Shown: in pieces, positions 1 to 7,440 of the stretch
Layout: each line of letters starts with the position of its first letter
Position numbering within the stretch: the first letter of the stretch is position 1
The notes under the pieces: generated by a model
Databases searched by the model: none
Seen by the model: only the letters and a program-made list of their open reading frames with translations
What the model was told of the DNA's origin: nothing
Position numbers and translations under genes: made by a program
From: Nephromyces sp. MM_2019
Taxonomy: Eukaryota; Apicomplexa; Aconoidasida; Nephromycida
DNA: 11,974 bases
NCBI GenBank assembly: GCA_015657535.1
Contig: JADHZB010002104.1
Coordinates: 1-11,974, forward strand
Reading direction: 5' to 3'

Positions 1-2
1 GA

Positions 3-122
3 GTTTTAGAGGGCATCGTTTCATCGGATGAAAACATAAAAGCTCTTCATAGAAGCAGGCAATGCTCAGCAAAAGCATCAAGCGTTGCTCCAATGAAGAA
101 GCTGGTGACTGGATGTAACTAA
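3..122 (+). CDS. Probable C-terminal end of an unrecognised protein (5' part outside window)
   Basis: The frame beginning at base 3 stays open from the left edge for 39 codons and ends in TAA at 120-122. The peptide has mixed, coding-like composition (it starts VLEGIVSSDENIK and ends KKLVTGCN) and has none of the Thr/His runs that the CA repeats produce elsewhere. An AATAAA lies 46 bases after the stop. This would put the gene tail-to-tail with the minus-strand splicing-factor gene. No domain is recognisable from so short a piece, and 39 codons can be open by chance, so confidence is modest. Confidence 0.35.
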   Translation, partial: VLEGIVSSDENIKALHRSRQCSAKASSVAPMKKLVTGCN

Positions 123-167
123 AGCGCCAATTTTTTTCAATTAACTCGAACTTTGGCCTTTCCAGGC

Positions 168-173
168 AATAAA
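168..173 (+). promoter_or_regulatory. AATAAA polyadenylation signal candidate
   Basis: A canonical AATAAA hexamer sits 46 bases downstream of the TAA at 120-122. The position is reasonable for 3' end formation of the left-edge gene. A single hexamer in AT-rich DNA is weak evidence on its own. Confidence 0.3.
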
Positions 174-406
174 GGCATCGCTCGCTTACAAACGAATTCA
201 TCAAAAAATAACACACAGGCCTACATAGATCAGCTTTACCTATGAAACTTAATCACACACACAAGTTATTCTGTAAAGTCGGCATTCACTTCTGATGTAT
301 ATGAAGTTCTCGAAGAAGTGCCTACTCATTTTTCATGATTTCCCAAAAGATAAAACGCAAATGCTTTTAGAGGAATCTTCACACTGCATTTTGAAAAAGG
401 AAGGAG

Positions 407-490
407 TTTCTCTGAGAGCTGCTCTGAGGGTTGTTATGAGGATTACTCTGGGAGGTTCTCTGGGGGTTGCTCTGGGAGCTGCTCTAAGAG
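407..490 (+). repeat. 12-bp minisatellite, seven imperfect copies
   Basis: Seven consecutive 12-base units with a consensus near TTGCTCTGGGAG run from 407 to 490; for example 443-454, 467-478 and 479-490 differ at only a few bases each. Because 12 is a multiple of three, a plus-strand frame open from 295 to 522 (75 codons) reads through it as a four-residue periodic peptide of the type xALR/xALG. I see no splice sites or family resemblance to show that this frame is a gene. The repeat is certain, its coding status is not. Confidence 0.7.
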
Positions 491-522
491 TCGCCAGCTG
501 CCTTCAGCGAAGACATGCGTAG

Positions 523-1178
523 AGAATAGGAAGACATCCCAAAGTCATTGCTATCTTTTCAGCCTTGAAAGTATGGATGGTGTGTGGCTTTTTTCGAGGG
601 AAAACGAACATGTCAAGAATAAAAGGCTGGATACCTAAAAAGAAAGTGTGTGAAAAATGACAGGGAAATCAGAGAGAAGAACAAGAGGAGAAATCAATCG
701 GAACACACACACTAGAAATCAGTAGCAATCTGCATCTTGGAGCATCTAAGGAGTGATAGTTTTGGCTAAAGGAATGAGATGTAGAGAGAATGTGTGAGTA
801 GATAGGTGAGTGCAGGTGTAACTGTTCTTATGTGGGGCATAACTGTGTGTTGGACGTGTTTGTGTGTAAAGCAACGTTGGAATTCATGCATACAAGCCAG
901 AGATGATAGAGATGTCATATGATATCGGTTTGGGAGAAGTTGTAGCCTTTTCATATACACTAGCCCCATCACACACACACACACACACACATATATTAGC
1001 CTGATCATACTAATCTATCTCAGATATCATCTTCATATCAGCCACACAACTACGCATCTCAGAAACTAACCTATACTACACCACCACAAATAGCATCAAG
1101 CCAACAGGGATGTACGTACACCAAAAAAAAACCCCATATCGCACACATACCACAAGAAAACCACCCAAAATTTACCAT
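523..1178. other. Intergenic / 3' flanking DNA of the splicing-factor gene
   Basis: No gene is convincing here. A plus frame ending at TGA 658-660 is open for about 45 codons and reads basic (ending KKKVCEK); an acceptor-like TTTTCAG precedes part of it, so it could be a stray exon. A (CA)n array lies at about 970-991 and the palindrome TGTACGTACA at 1111-1120. The 3' UTR of the minus-strand gene must start at 1178 and run leftwards; I saw no AATAAA on that strand close to the stop. Confidence 0.4.
1111..1120. promoter_or_regulatory. TGTACGTACA palindrome, copy 1
   Basis: Perfect 10-base palindrome 59 bases downstream of the SR gene stop codon. The same 10-mer recurs at 10280-10289 and 10903-10912. 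A regulatory role is only a suggestion. Confidence 0.3.
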
Positions 1179-1444
1179 TTAACGATCATAGCTCCTCGAG
1201 ACAGATCTCGATCTTGATCTGTAGTAGCTGCTTCGCTTACCCCTCTCATACTCAGGAGAGCGAGAATACGATCTCCTTCTATCATCATATCTATCCCGGC
1301 TGTAGTGCTTTCTATCGTATCTTCCAGAGTAACGATCTCTGTAATCTCTGGGATCATATGATAAACTTCGACTGGCGAAATGGCCGTTCCTCTCAACAGA
1401 GAACCCGCTAACCTTCTCCCTCACTGAAATGCGAGCTTTCTCAC
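1179..1444 (-). CDS. SR protein coding exon 3 (end of RRM2 and RS domain)
   Basis: 266 bases: the acceptor ACATACAG^GTGAG at 1445/1444 supplies the two bases that complete Gly168. The sequence continues [10 protein letters not shown] and then the RS-like tail, stopping at TAA 1181-1179. A tempting 41-base mini-intron inside it (GTTAGC...CCAG) would destroy the RS frame, so I kept the exon uninterrupted. The RS domain is short and unusually rich in Tyr and Asp, with dipeptides such as YRDRY among the RS pairs. Confidence 0.88.
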
Positions 1445-1866
1445 CTGTATGTACACACAAGTAGACGAAAAGCTTTCGTATCAGCAAATGTGCAGGCACA
1501 AGCAAGCCAAAGTCTTTCTTATAAGCGGACTATTATAAGAGACTTATAACTTTATTGTTTGTGTCCGCAGTTGGGCTTGATATGCTCTCTACAAGGCACA
1601 ACAACCGCCAACTTCTCTGTAACAACAGGAGTTGGTAGCACCAGAGGCCACCACCATCACCGTTGTATCACACACACACACACACAAACTACAAGAGAGA
1701 GATAGAGAGATAGAGAGAGAAATGGAAAGACAGACAGACAGACAGACTGAATGAATGACTGACTGACACTCTTCACGGAGAGTAAGCCGCCATTTTAGCA
1801 GCCTCATCAACAGACTACATTAGTGGTGAACGTGTGTAGCAGGTCGATGCCTAACTACCTCACTTT

Positions 1867-1950
<84 letters not shown>

Positions 1951-3424
1951 AGATTTCCCCTATCAAAACTATCAACATCTACATTTCTTGCTGCTACGAT
2001 TACAGCCACATTCACAGAGTTACACTCACAGAGTCACACTCACACTCACACAGACAGGAGATTCACCATACTAGGACGGACAAGACAGGGGGTGAGGGAG
2101 GGCACAAATTCGCTTTCGCCAGACTTGACGGCTGCTTCAGGGGGGGGNATTTTGGGGATAGTATTTGGGGAGGATGCATCTATCATCGCAGCAAAGAGCA
2201 TCAGCAGAACAGAGAGGATCTCGATCCAAGCAGAAGCCTTAGGCAGAGCATCAACAAGCGCGCAGTCTAGACTCCTAAGCTAGGTGGATCGACCCTTGGC
2301 GTTTTACAGTAGAGATACAACAAAGTGCAAGGTGCTTAGTCTCTCTGTTGTGAGGATGATATAGTGAAGCCTATTCCTGTGATAAGGATATAATTGTGGC
2401 TTAGATGGCTCTTGAAGGGTGTGTGTGTGTGTGTGTGTGCACGTGTGCACGTGTGTCGACGAGTGGTGCGCGATTAGTCCCGGTGAGAGTTACGTGCCCC
2501 ATAAAAAGGTTTTCAAAAGTCAAGAGAGTAGCTAAACACACACTTGTAGTGATTAGCTTCTCCTAGCAAAGCGAGTCAGCTACGCCGAGATAGTAGGGTG
2601 AAAGTCTTACTATACTCATAGCAAGAGCTCTACAGCAGGTGGGAGTCGTTGTCACACACACACACACACACACATGGTAGATGGGTTAAAAAGTTCAGGC
2701 CACAGATCTGGGGAGGGATCACACCTACAGCGTAGCTATGTGTGAGCAGACCTGTTCAAATGAGGGTTTTCAAAGCTTTGGTAAGGATGAATAAGAGATA
2801 AATATATAAGCGAAGCTTTAAGCAGTAACTTGCGAAGGAAATACATGTAGGAAGGAGACTATGCTACTCTGTGTGTGTGTGCAGACGTATAGCTGCACTG
2901 TGGCGACAATACTTTGAAACAAATGCAGCTAAATTTCATCAAGAGCAGCCACACACAGGTATAGGTTAAATATGGGAGAAAAGGTGCAAGTGAGCTTCCT
3001 CTTCTCAGTGCTCTTCTTAGAAGGAATGTATGCAACACACAACAGCAGCGAGCGAGTCTCCGACTCAAGCAGACATACTCATCTACAGCATGGAGAACAG
3101 TTACATAAGTGATGTAACACGGAGAGAAAACCACCCTGAGAATAGGCAATCTACCCGAAAATCTTCAATAAGCTCCTCTCATGTGAATATGAAGGATTGT
3201 GAGCTCTAAGAAACCCACAGGCAACTCGCTATACAGTGGCATTCGCAAAAAGAAAGAAACAAAAAAAAGAGAAAAACACATACTCACACACACTCATATT
3301 CACACACACTCATACACTGACTCATGCACTGACTCATGCACTGACTCATACTCACACTCACACACACTCATACACTGACTCATACACTGACTCATACTCA
3401 CACTCACACACACACACACACACA

Positions 3425-3467
<43 letters not shown>

Positions 3468-4555
3468 ATGCACTGACTCATACTCACACACACTCATACT
3501 CACACATTCATTCACACTTACACACACACATACAGTAATAGATAAGATCTACTAGAGAGAGAAGAAAAAGAAGGGAAACACTAGGGGAAAAACAGTTAAA
3601 GATCTACTAGAGAACACCCATATTACTGTGCACACAAAACATACCACAGCACACAGAACTTACCAAAACACAAGCACAACACAAACCCAAGGATACGCAA
3701 ATAAGCTATGAAGGCACTCACAACAGACAACAAACCCACACACACACACACACACAGAGCATCCCCAGACTGTACAGCTATCCCTTTATACCAATCAAAC
3801 GTACACTTTGTACCTTCATGCGACCGAAATGATGAGCCATCAAACTTGTCTATAGCATTCTCCATGTCTCGTCTAGTAAAGAAGGAAACTTCGCCCATTC
3901 CATCCTTGAAGACATCTGCGTGGCCACATTCTCCGACTTCACGCATGTGATCCTTCAGATCTTGCCAGCTACCAGTAGGTGGGAGGCCTAGGACCTACAA
4001 TGAAGTGCAAGATGTTAGAGGTGATCAACATATGCAGGTAAGATTGAGGAAGGCAGCTTCCTTGGGGGTGATACACACACACTAACTAACTAACCATCAT
4101 CACGTATAGCATTATACCTGAGATATCATTACACACATACAAACTACTGCATGCTATGTCACTACATACACATCACTACATGCCGTAGCATTACAACACA
4201 CACACACACACACCATCACACACACACCCCTCACCTCAATGATATATTTCCCCTTTCTTGGAGGCTGACCACGGCCCCTCCAGCTCCTTCCTCTTCCACC
4301 ATCTCGGTCTTTAAAGGGTATCTCTACTCTTAGCCTAGCCCCATGAAACTCTATGCCATTCTTATCTCTCAAAGCATCTTCTGCATCTCGAGAATCAGAA
4401 TACTCAATGAAGGCAAACAACACACCAGAAACAGTCTGTTTAACGTCAAGCTTTGAGATTTTCCCACACTTTTCAAACTCTCTCTGAACTTCACGCTCAT
4501 CTACTCCAGCAGGCAGATTGCCTACGTATATTCTCTTCACTGATCTGTCGCTCAT
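1179..4555 (-). CDS. SRSF1/SF2-like serine/arginine-rich splicing factor, three coding exons
   Basis: The gene is the join of complement 4555-4235, 3994-3814 and 1444-1179 and codes for 255 residues. RRM1 covers about residues 7-80, with RNP2 IYVGNL at 9-14 and an RNP1-like VLFAFIEY at 45-52. A Gly/Arg hinge follows at about 85-103. RRM2 covers about 104-176 and carries the SWQDLKDH signature (116-123), which is diagnostic of the pseudo-RRM of SRSF1-type proteins. The tail (about 190-255) is rich in Arg, Ser, Tyr and Asp with several RS/SR pairs. Proteins of this family bind exonic enhancers in pre-mRNA and recruit U1 and U2 factors in the nucleus. Intron phases are 0 and 1 and both junctions restore the expected RRM sequence. 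ATG 4555-4553 is the start of the RRM1-proximal MSDRS; the longer open frame to 4624 is probably 5' UTR plus intron. Family identity is very likely; the exact paralogue is not determined. Confidence 0.92.
1690..1770. repeat. GA-rich and GACA/GACT tetranucleotide repeats
   Basis: GAGA/GATAGA units pass into four or more GACA units and then TGAA and TGAC tetranucleotides. This is a compound microsatellite within the SR gene intron. Confidence 0.7.
1867..1946. repeat. (TA)n/(TG)n microsatellite
   Basis: Alternating TA changes into nearly uninterrupted TG to base 1946, broken only by a TTTGCT interruption near 1909-1915. A plus-strand Cys/Val open frame here is a repeat artefact. Confidence 0.85.
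2049..2279 (-). other. Non-repetitive open island inside the SR intron, with an ambiguous base
   Basis: On the minus strand 77 codons are open between an in-frame TAG at 2282-2280 and TGA at 2048-2046. They read as a hydrophobic stretch ([15 protein letters not shown]) followed by a Pro-rich part. Two plus-strand frames are also open over much of the same bases. An N occurs at 2148 after a run of G, so the base count there may be wrong. The nearest acceptor-like site (TTAG at about 2277) would not keep phase 1 with exon 2. It could be a frame-changing alternative exon, an inserted fragment or chance; I recognise no family. Confidence 0.25.
3276..3535. repeat. Compound CA / CTCA / 12-bp minisatellite
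   Basis: (CA)n blocks alternate with units built on ACTCATACACTG and ACTCATGCACTG. The longest pure CA block lies at about 3426-3466. The plus-strand Thr/His open frame across it is a repeat artefact. Confidence 0.85.
3814..3994 (-). CDS. SR protein coding exon 2 (RRM2 core with SWQDLKDH)
   Basis: 181 bases encoding residues 108-167 plus one base. The acceptor is TTGTAG^GTC at 3995/3994. The donor is GAAG^GTACAA at 3814/3813, phase 1. The exon runs from [10 protein letters not shown] to FRSHE, where the invariant SHEG-E/K join of SRSF1-like RRM2 is then completed by the next exon. The preceding intron is 240 bases. Confidence 0.9.
4235..4555 (-). CDS. SR protein coding exon 1 (RRM1 and Gly/Arg hinge)
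   Basis: 321 bases, 107 codons, from ATG at 4555-4553 to ...KGKYIIE. The donor reads GAG^GTGAGG (intron begins at 4234), phase 0. A frame shift or read-through past the donor would give a Val/Cys-rich repeat peptide from (CA)n, so the boundary is clear. Confidence 0.9.
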
Positions 4556-4575
4556 CTTGAAGAGGAGGGAACTAT

Positions 4576-4887
4576 CTGAAATGAAGGCAACACACAAGAT
4601 TGACTGAAATGAAAGTGAACACACAAGATTATCTATTCAAAAGAGTTTACAACAAGAGCTAACACACTAGGTAAGCAACACACTCATTTATAGCACATCT
4701 TAACACTGTGCATCACCTCATCCACACAGCACCTCACACACACAGGATCTCACCCATATTACAATTCACGCACACAAATACCATGTGGCAGCTCATTTAT
4801 ATGGTAACACACACACCACGTAAAATCTACAGCTCAAGCTTCACAACACACACACAAGTTAGCACACAGCAAACGCTCATTCCTTAC
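4576..4887 (-). other. Probable 5' UTR intron of the SR gene
   Basis: On the minus strand TTTTAAG^GTAAGG (donor at 4888/4887) and CTTCATTTCAG^ATAG (acceptor at 4576/4575) are good splice sites 312 bases apart. The acceptor is 20 bases before the ATG. The interval is CA-rich like the other introns. This is inference from splice consensus, not from coding frame. Confidence 0.5.
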
Positions 4888-4962
4888 CTTAAAAGGAGTA
4901 TTGTCTCAAAAAGTTTTCAACAGAATAATCCCAAGCAACTTGGCTATTGATATATACAATCC
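4888..4962 (-). other. Possible non-coding exon of the SR gene
   Basis: This stretch is bounded on the minus strand by the acceptor-like TTGCCATTTCAG^GG at 4963/4962 and the donor at 4888. It is 75 bases and free of CA repeat, unlike both flanks. A first exon further upstream would be required; I cannot place it. Confidence 0.35.
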
Positions 4963-5339
4963 CTGAAATGGCAAAAAAGGATCAAAACGTAAATACTTCA
5001 CAGCTCATACACACAAAAATAACACATACACACACACTTTAGAAGGAGTTCCTCCTCCAAAGCAGCATACCGAAGCAGAGTAACATGTAGAGACATTTCT
5101 GGGATACTCGAGCCTTCCACAATAGAAAAAAGCTAACACACACACAAACTATCACAAAGCAGTCATGAATGCATGAAGCACCCACACCGTATGTTTTCCC
5201 TCGAGCATACATCTCTTCCCCGAATATATATACATACACACACGTTAAGCAGCAACCTCAATCGAGAGAAGAAGATAAGCTTATGTTATGCACAGACTAA
5301 CAACCGGCACACACACGAAACAGCACACATCATTCACAG
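4963..5339. other. CA-rich spacer without a recognisable gene
   Basis: Scattered (CA)n runs (for example about 5028-5038 and 5135-5148) lie among unique sequence. Short frames on both strands carry no family signal. This may be upstream intron or promoter DNA of the minus-strand SR gene. Confidence 0.4.
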
Positions 5340-5372
5340 CTTAGAAAGACTCTCTTAAGCCTATCTCAACAG
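5340..5372 (+). CDS. Candidate 33-base exon of an unrecognised plus-strand gene
   Basis: An acceptor-like ATTCACAG ends at 5339, and a perfect donor CAG^GTAAGT follows at 5372/5373. The eleven codons between (LRKTLLSLSQQ) are open and phase 0. They would join in phase to the candidate exon at 5957. The nine-base donor consensus is rarely met by chance in 12 kb. Against this, the surrounding CA bias resembles antisense of an intron transcribed from the minus strand, and no upstream exon or start was found. Confidence 0.28.
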
Positions 5373-5710
5373 GTAAGTTCAATGCCTTCATAGCAATCTC
5401 GAAGGAGCAGGAAAACAAAGAAGAAGAAGACACAGCAAAAGAATGAGAACAAGGAGACAAAAACATCCAAAAACCCTTCAAAAAACCTTCAGAAACCAAA
5501 AAAGATATGAAACTGAACACGGAAAGACACTCATCCTCAAAAAATAGAAGAACCAGATATTTCATCTTCAAAAACGAATGCAAAGAACGAAAACATTCAT
5601 ACACAGCCAAACACGCAAAACCAGAGAAAACATCCACACATACACACCAGCACACAACACACGACATACAACACACACTAACACACACATAATAGAGCAT
5701 CGCATATATA

Positions 5711-5797
5711 TCCCTCTCTCTCCCTCTCTCTCCCTCTCTCTCTCTCTCTCCCTCTCTCTCTCTCTCCCTCCCTCTCCCTCCCTCTCTCTCCCTCTCT
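5711..5797. repeat. 87-base pure polypyrimidine (CT/CCT) tract
   Basis: Every base from 5711 to 5797 is C or T, made of CCCTCTCTCT-type units with mirror symmetry. The minus-strand Arg/Glu-rich and plus-strand Ser/Leu-rich open frames across it are artefacts. Confidence 0.9.
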
Positions 5798-5956
5798 ATG
5801 CATATATAACTCCCCTCCTCCCCACCTCCCCTCTCACACAAACACATACTCCCTGTACTACAAGGCTGAAAGCTCCCCACATAAACCCACACACGAGTTC
5901 CTAAAAAAAGGCGAAAATCTCGAAAATCCCCCTCTTCCTCATCTCCACACATACAG

Positions 5957-6112
5957 GAAGTAACTCTCTCGAACACACATCAAATTTTAATATTTCGCAC
6001 ACAAAAAGGTAAATCCTCACCAAAAAACACAAAGAGGAGGGAAGAATTGAATCAAATTCGTCAGCAATTGGAAAGCTCTTTATTCCCACCAGCGGCGGTG
6101 TGTAATTCACGA
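5957..6112 (+). CDS. Candidate exon of an unrecognised plus-strand gene, basic and coiled-coil-like
   Basis: The acceptor CCACACATACAG^GAA is preceded by a pyrimidine-rich tract. The frame is open from 5885 to a TGA at 6113-6115. From 5957 it encodes 52 residues including KRREELNQIRQQLESSLF, an amphipathic charged helix with normal coding composition; just upstream the same frame reads KKRRKSRKSPSSSS. A donor GCG^GTGTGT lies at 6097/6098. After the TGA the same frame stays open for another 24 codons to TAA 6188-6190. No family is recognised. A minus-strand alternative (ATG at 6131, donor TTTG^GTGAGG near 6018) overlaps it, so the strand is uncertain. Confidence 0.3.
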
Positions 6113-6115
6113 TGA

Positions 6116-6350
6116 GGAGGAGGGTTGTCAAGAAACGTGAGGAGACGGTTTGACGAAGAAAACAGAGCAGTTTCGAAGGGTGGGGGGTAAAGGGGGGGTT
6201 GAAAACGTCTGCTAGGAAGAAGGGGGAGGGAGGCCCTGGGAGGGGGTGGAGCGGGACGTGTGGGACACTCCAGAGGTGGGGGGAGCTGGTATTTTGGGTG
6301 GGGGTTGGTTGGCTGTGCAGCCGGGAGGGGGGGTGTGAGGGAGGTGTTAG
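6116..6350 (+). other. G-rich tract on the plus strand
   Basis: Repeated runs of four to seven G (for example about 6182-6187, 6192-6198, 6220-6225, 6241-6246, 6274-6281, 6300-6305 and 6325-6332) give clear G-quadruplex potential. This is also where plus-strand simple repeats change from CA-rich (left) to TG-rich (right), which would fit a divergent promoter. That role is inference. Confidence 0.5.
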
Positions 6351-7101
6351 TGTGTCGTGTGTTACTATGTGTGCATCGCTGCGTGTCAGTGTTCCTGCGT
6401 GTTGCGGTGTGTTACTGTGTGTTACTGTGTGTTGCTGTGTGTTACTCTGCGTGTCTCCCTGCGTATCGCTCAGTGTGCGTATTATTTGTCTATATACTTT
6501 TTCCTCTGTAAACTGCCTGTGTGCCTCTCATTCTTAGCAGTGTGTGTGTATGTCTTCCTTGGTAGTGTGTGCACTAAATTTACTAGTTTAAACTAGCTTA
6601 TTTCTCTGTTTCTTCTTACGTGTCCGTCGGCTAGTCTTTCAACTCTGATTGACAACGAGTAGCCAAAATATAAGCTGCTGACGAAGTACACACAGACTCG
6701 TGCTGAAACTCTACTTGTGTGTGTGTGTGTCTATGGGAAGATTTTCATTTCAATCTAGCGAAGATAAGCAAGTGTGTGTAGTTTGTGGCATAAGCTTATA
6801 TAGCCATTAATGGAGCGTGTGTGAGCTGCTTCAGCTCCTTGTGACACTAGTGAATTGAATAGAGTTTGCAGGTAAATTTTATTCTAAAAATTCTTACTGC
6901 CGGCTAGCTGCACAGGAAGAGGTAGAAATTCGCTGGAATACACGCACAGCATTGAATGGATGCAAAGACGGTCCTGCAATACACACCAAGGCGATCACAC
7001 ACGCATTAAGACGCAAAGGAAGATAATCACACACAGCAGCAAGATAATCACGTACACATGCCTAGACACGCACACACGCACATGCCTAGACGCACTCACA
7101 G
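6351..7101. other. TG-rich spacer or intron, no recognised gene
   Basis: GTGTTACTGTGTGTTACTG-type units run at about 6358-6450. A perfect 14-base palindrome CTAGTTTAAACTAG lies at 6583-6596, (TG)n at about 6716-6731, and two copies of CACATGCCTAGAC at 7055-7067 and 7079-7091. A donor-like GCAG^GTAAAT (6871/6872) and acceptor-like CTGCACAG (ending 6915) would define a 44-base intron, but no frame joins across it. The Cys-rich plus-strand frames around 6260-6540 follow the TGTGTTACTG repeat. Confidence 0.4.
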
Positions 7102-7303
7102 AGATAAGTTGCGGCTCTTTTTCTCCCGTTTGGCCCAACTTCACACGCATCCTTATCATCTGCAATTGATAAACCACTGCAGCGCTGTTTTTTACAGAAT
7201 TTTTTACAAAAAATATCAAACAAGAAGTAAAGTTTTGGCGAATCTTGAAGATCTACTAAATGAAGAAGAGCGGGATAAACTCGGAAACTCACAACTATTT
7301 TGA
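7102..7303 (+). CDS. Terminal coding exon of an unrecognised protein
   Basis: An acceptor-like GCACTCACAG ends at 7101. The following 202 bases are open in the frame that ends with TGA 7301-7303 and encode 66 residues beginning DKLRLFFSRLAQL and ending NEEERDKLGNSQLF. Composition is ordinary for a soluble, partly helical protein: an aromatic/basic middle (FYRIFYKKYQTRSK), then an acidic amphipathic helix. The CA-repeat character of the preceding 150 bases stops abruptly at the proposed exon start. The same frame also has an ATG at 7058, so a short intact 81-residue protein is an alternative. Two later acceptor-like AGs (7189 region and 7197) share the same phase. I do not recognise the family, and no upstream exon joins with confidence. 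Confidence 0.5.
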
Positions 7304-7319
7304 AGAGATAATCTCTTCA
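7301..7319. repeat. Near-perfect palindrome overlapping the stop codon
   Basis: TGAAGAGAT-A-ATCTCTTCA: 9-base arms around one central base. The left arm begins with the TGA stop of the exon ending at 7303. Confidence 0.75.
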
Positions 7320-7401
7320 TAAAATACTGTGATCCTCTATAGGGGGGAAAGAGATTTGAAGAAACTACACCAAAGCTCTTCTTCTTCATCTATGCTCTTT
7401 T

Positions 7402-7440
7402 TAAAGGAAGCTACCCTTCAGCCTAGTGTAGCTTCCTTTA
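7402..7440. repeat. Inverted repeat / strong hairpin, 13-bp stem and 13-base loop
   Basis: TAAAGGAAGCTAC at 7402-7414 is the exact reverse complement of GTAGCTTCCTTTA at 7428-7440, separated by a 13-base loop. It lies about 100 bases after the stop of the upstream plus-strand exon and 500 before the kinase ATG, in the plausible 3' UTR or inter-gene gap. It does not resemble the short histone stem-loop. Confidence 0.85.

Larger units (their letters stand above)
1445..3813 (-). other. 2.37-kb phase-1 intron of the SR gene, filled with simple repeats
   Basis: The intron separates RRM2 from the RS exon and is about ten times the neighbouring coding intron. It holds GA and GACA repeats (about 1690-1770), a TA/TG array (1867-1946), (TG)n at about 2421-2438, (CA)n at about 2653-2674, a CA/CTCA/GACTCATGCA compound array (about 3276-3535) and (CA)n at about 3735-3756. 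Non-repetitive parts are 2049-2640 and 2690-3240. I recognise no gene in them apart from the open stretch on 2049-2279 listed separately. Confidence 0.75.

Noticed and set aside
1172..1396. 74-codon minus-strand frame overlapping the RS exon
   Set aside because: It is the alternative frame of the RS-coding repeats; the RS frame joins correctly to RRM2 and this one does not.
1372..1414. 41-base mini-intron within the RS exon
   Set aside because: Its removal shifts the frame and destroys the RS tail, whereas read-through keeps it.
3236..3538. 100-codon plus-strand Thr/His/Ser frame
   Set aside because: It is the translation of the CA/CTCA compound repeat, with no start context or non-repeat domain.
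5341..5976. 211-codon minus-strand frame
   Set aside because: Its centre is an Arg/Glu run from the CT tract and a Cys/Val run from CA repeats; the ends show no family signal.
6199..6596. Plus-strand Cys/Val-rich frames resembling Cys-rich secreted peptides
   Set aside because: The Cys pattern follows exactly from TGTGTTACTG-type repeats, with no regular Cys spacing beyond the repeat.
6872..6915. 44-base intron between good-looking donor and acceptor
   Set aside because: No reading frame is open across the join; in the best upstream frame a stop appears immediately after it.
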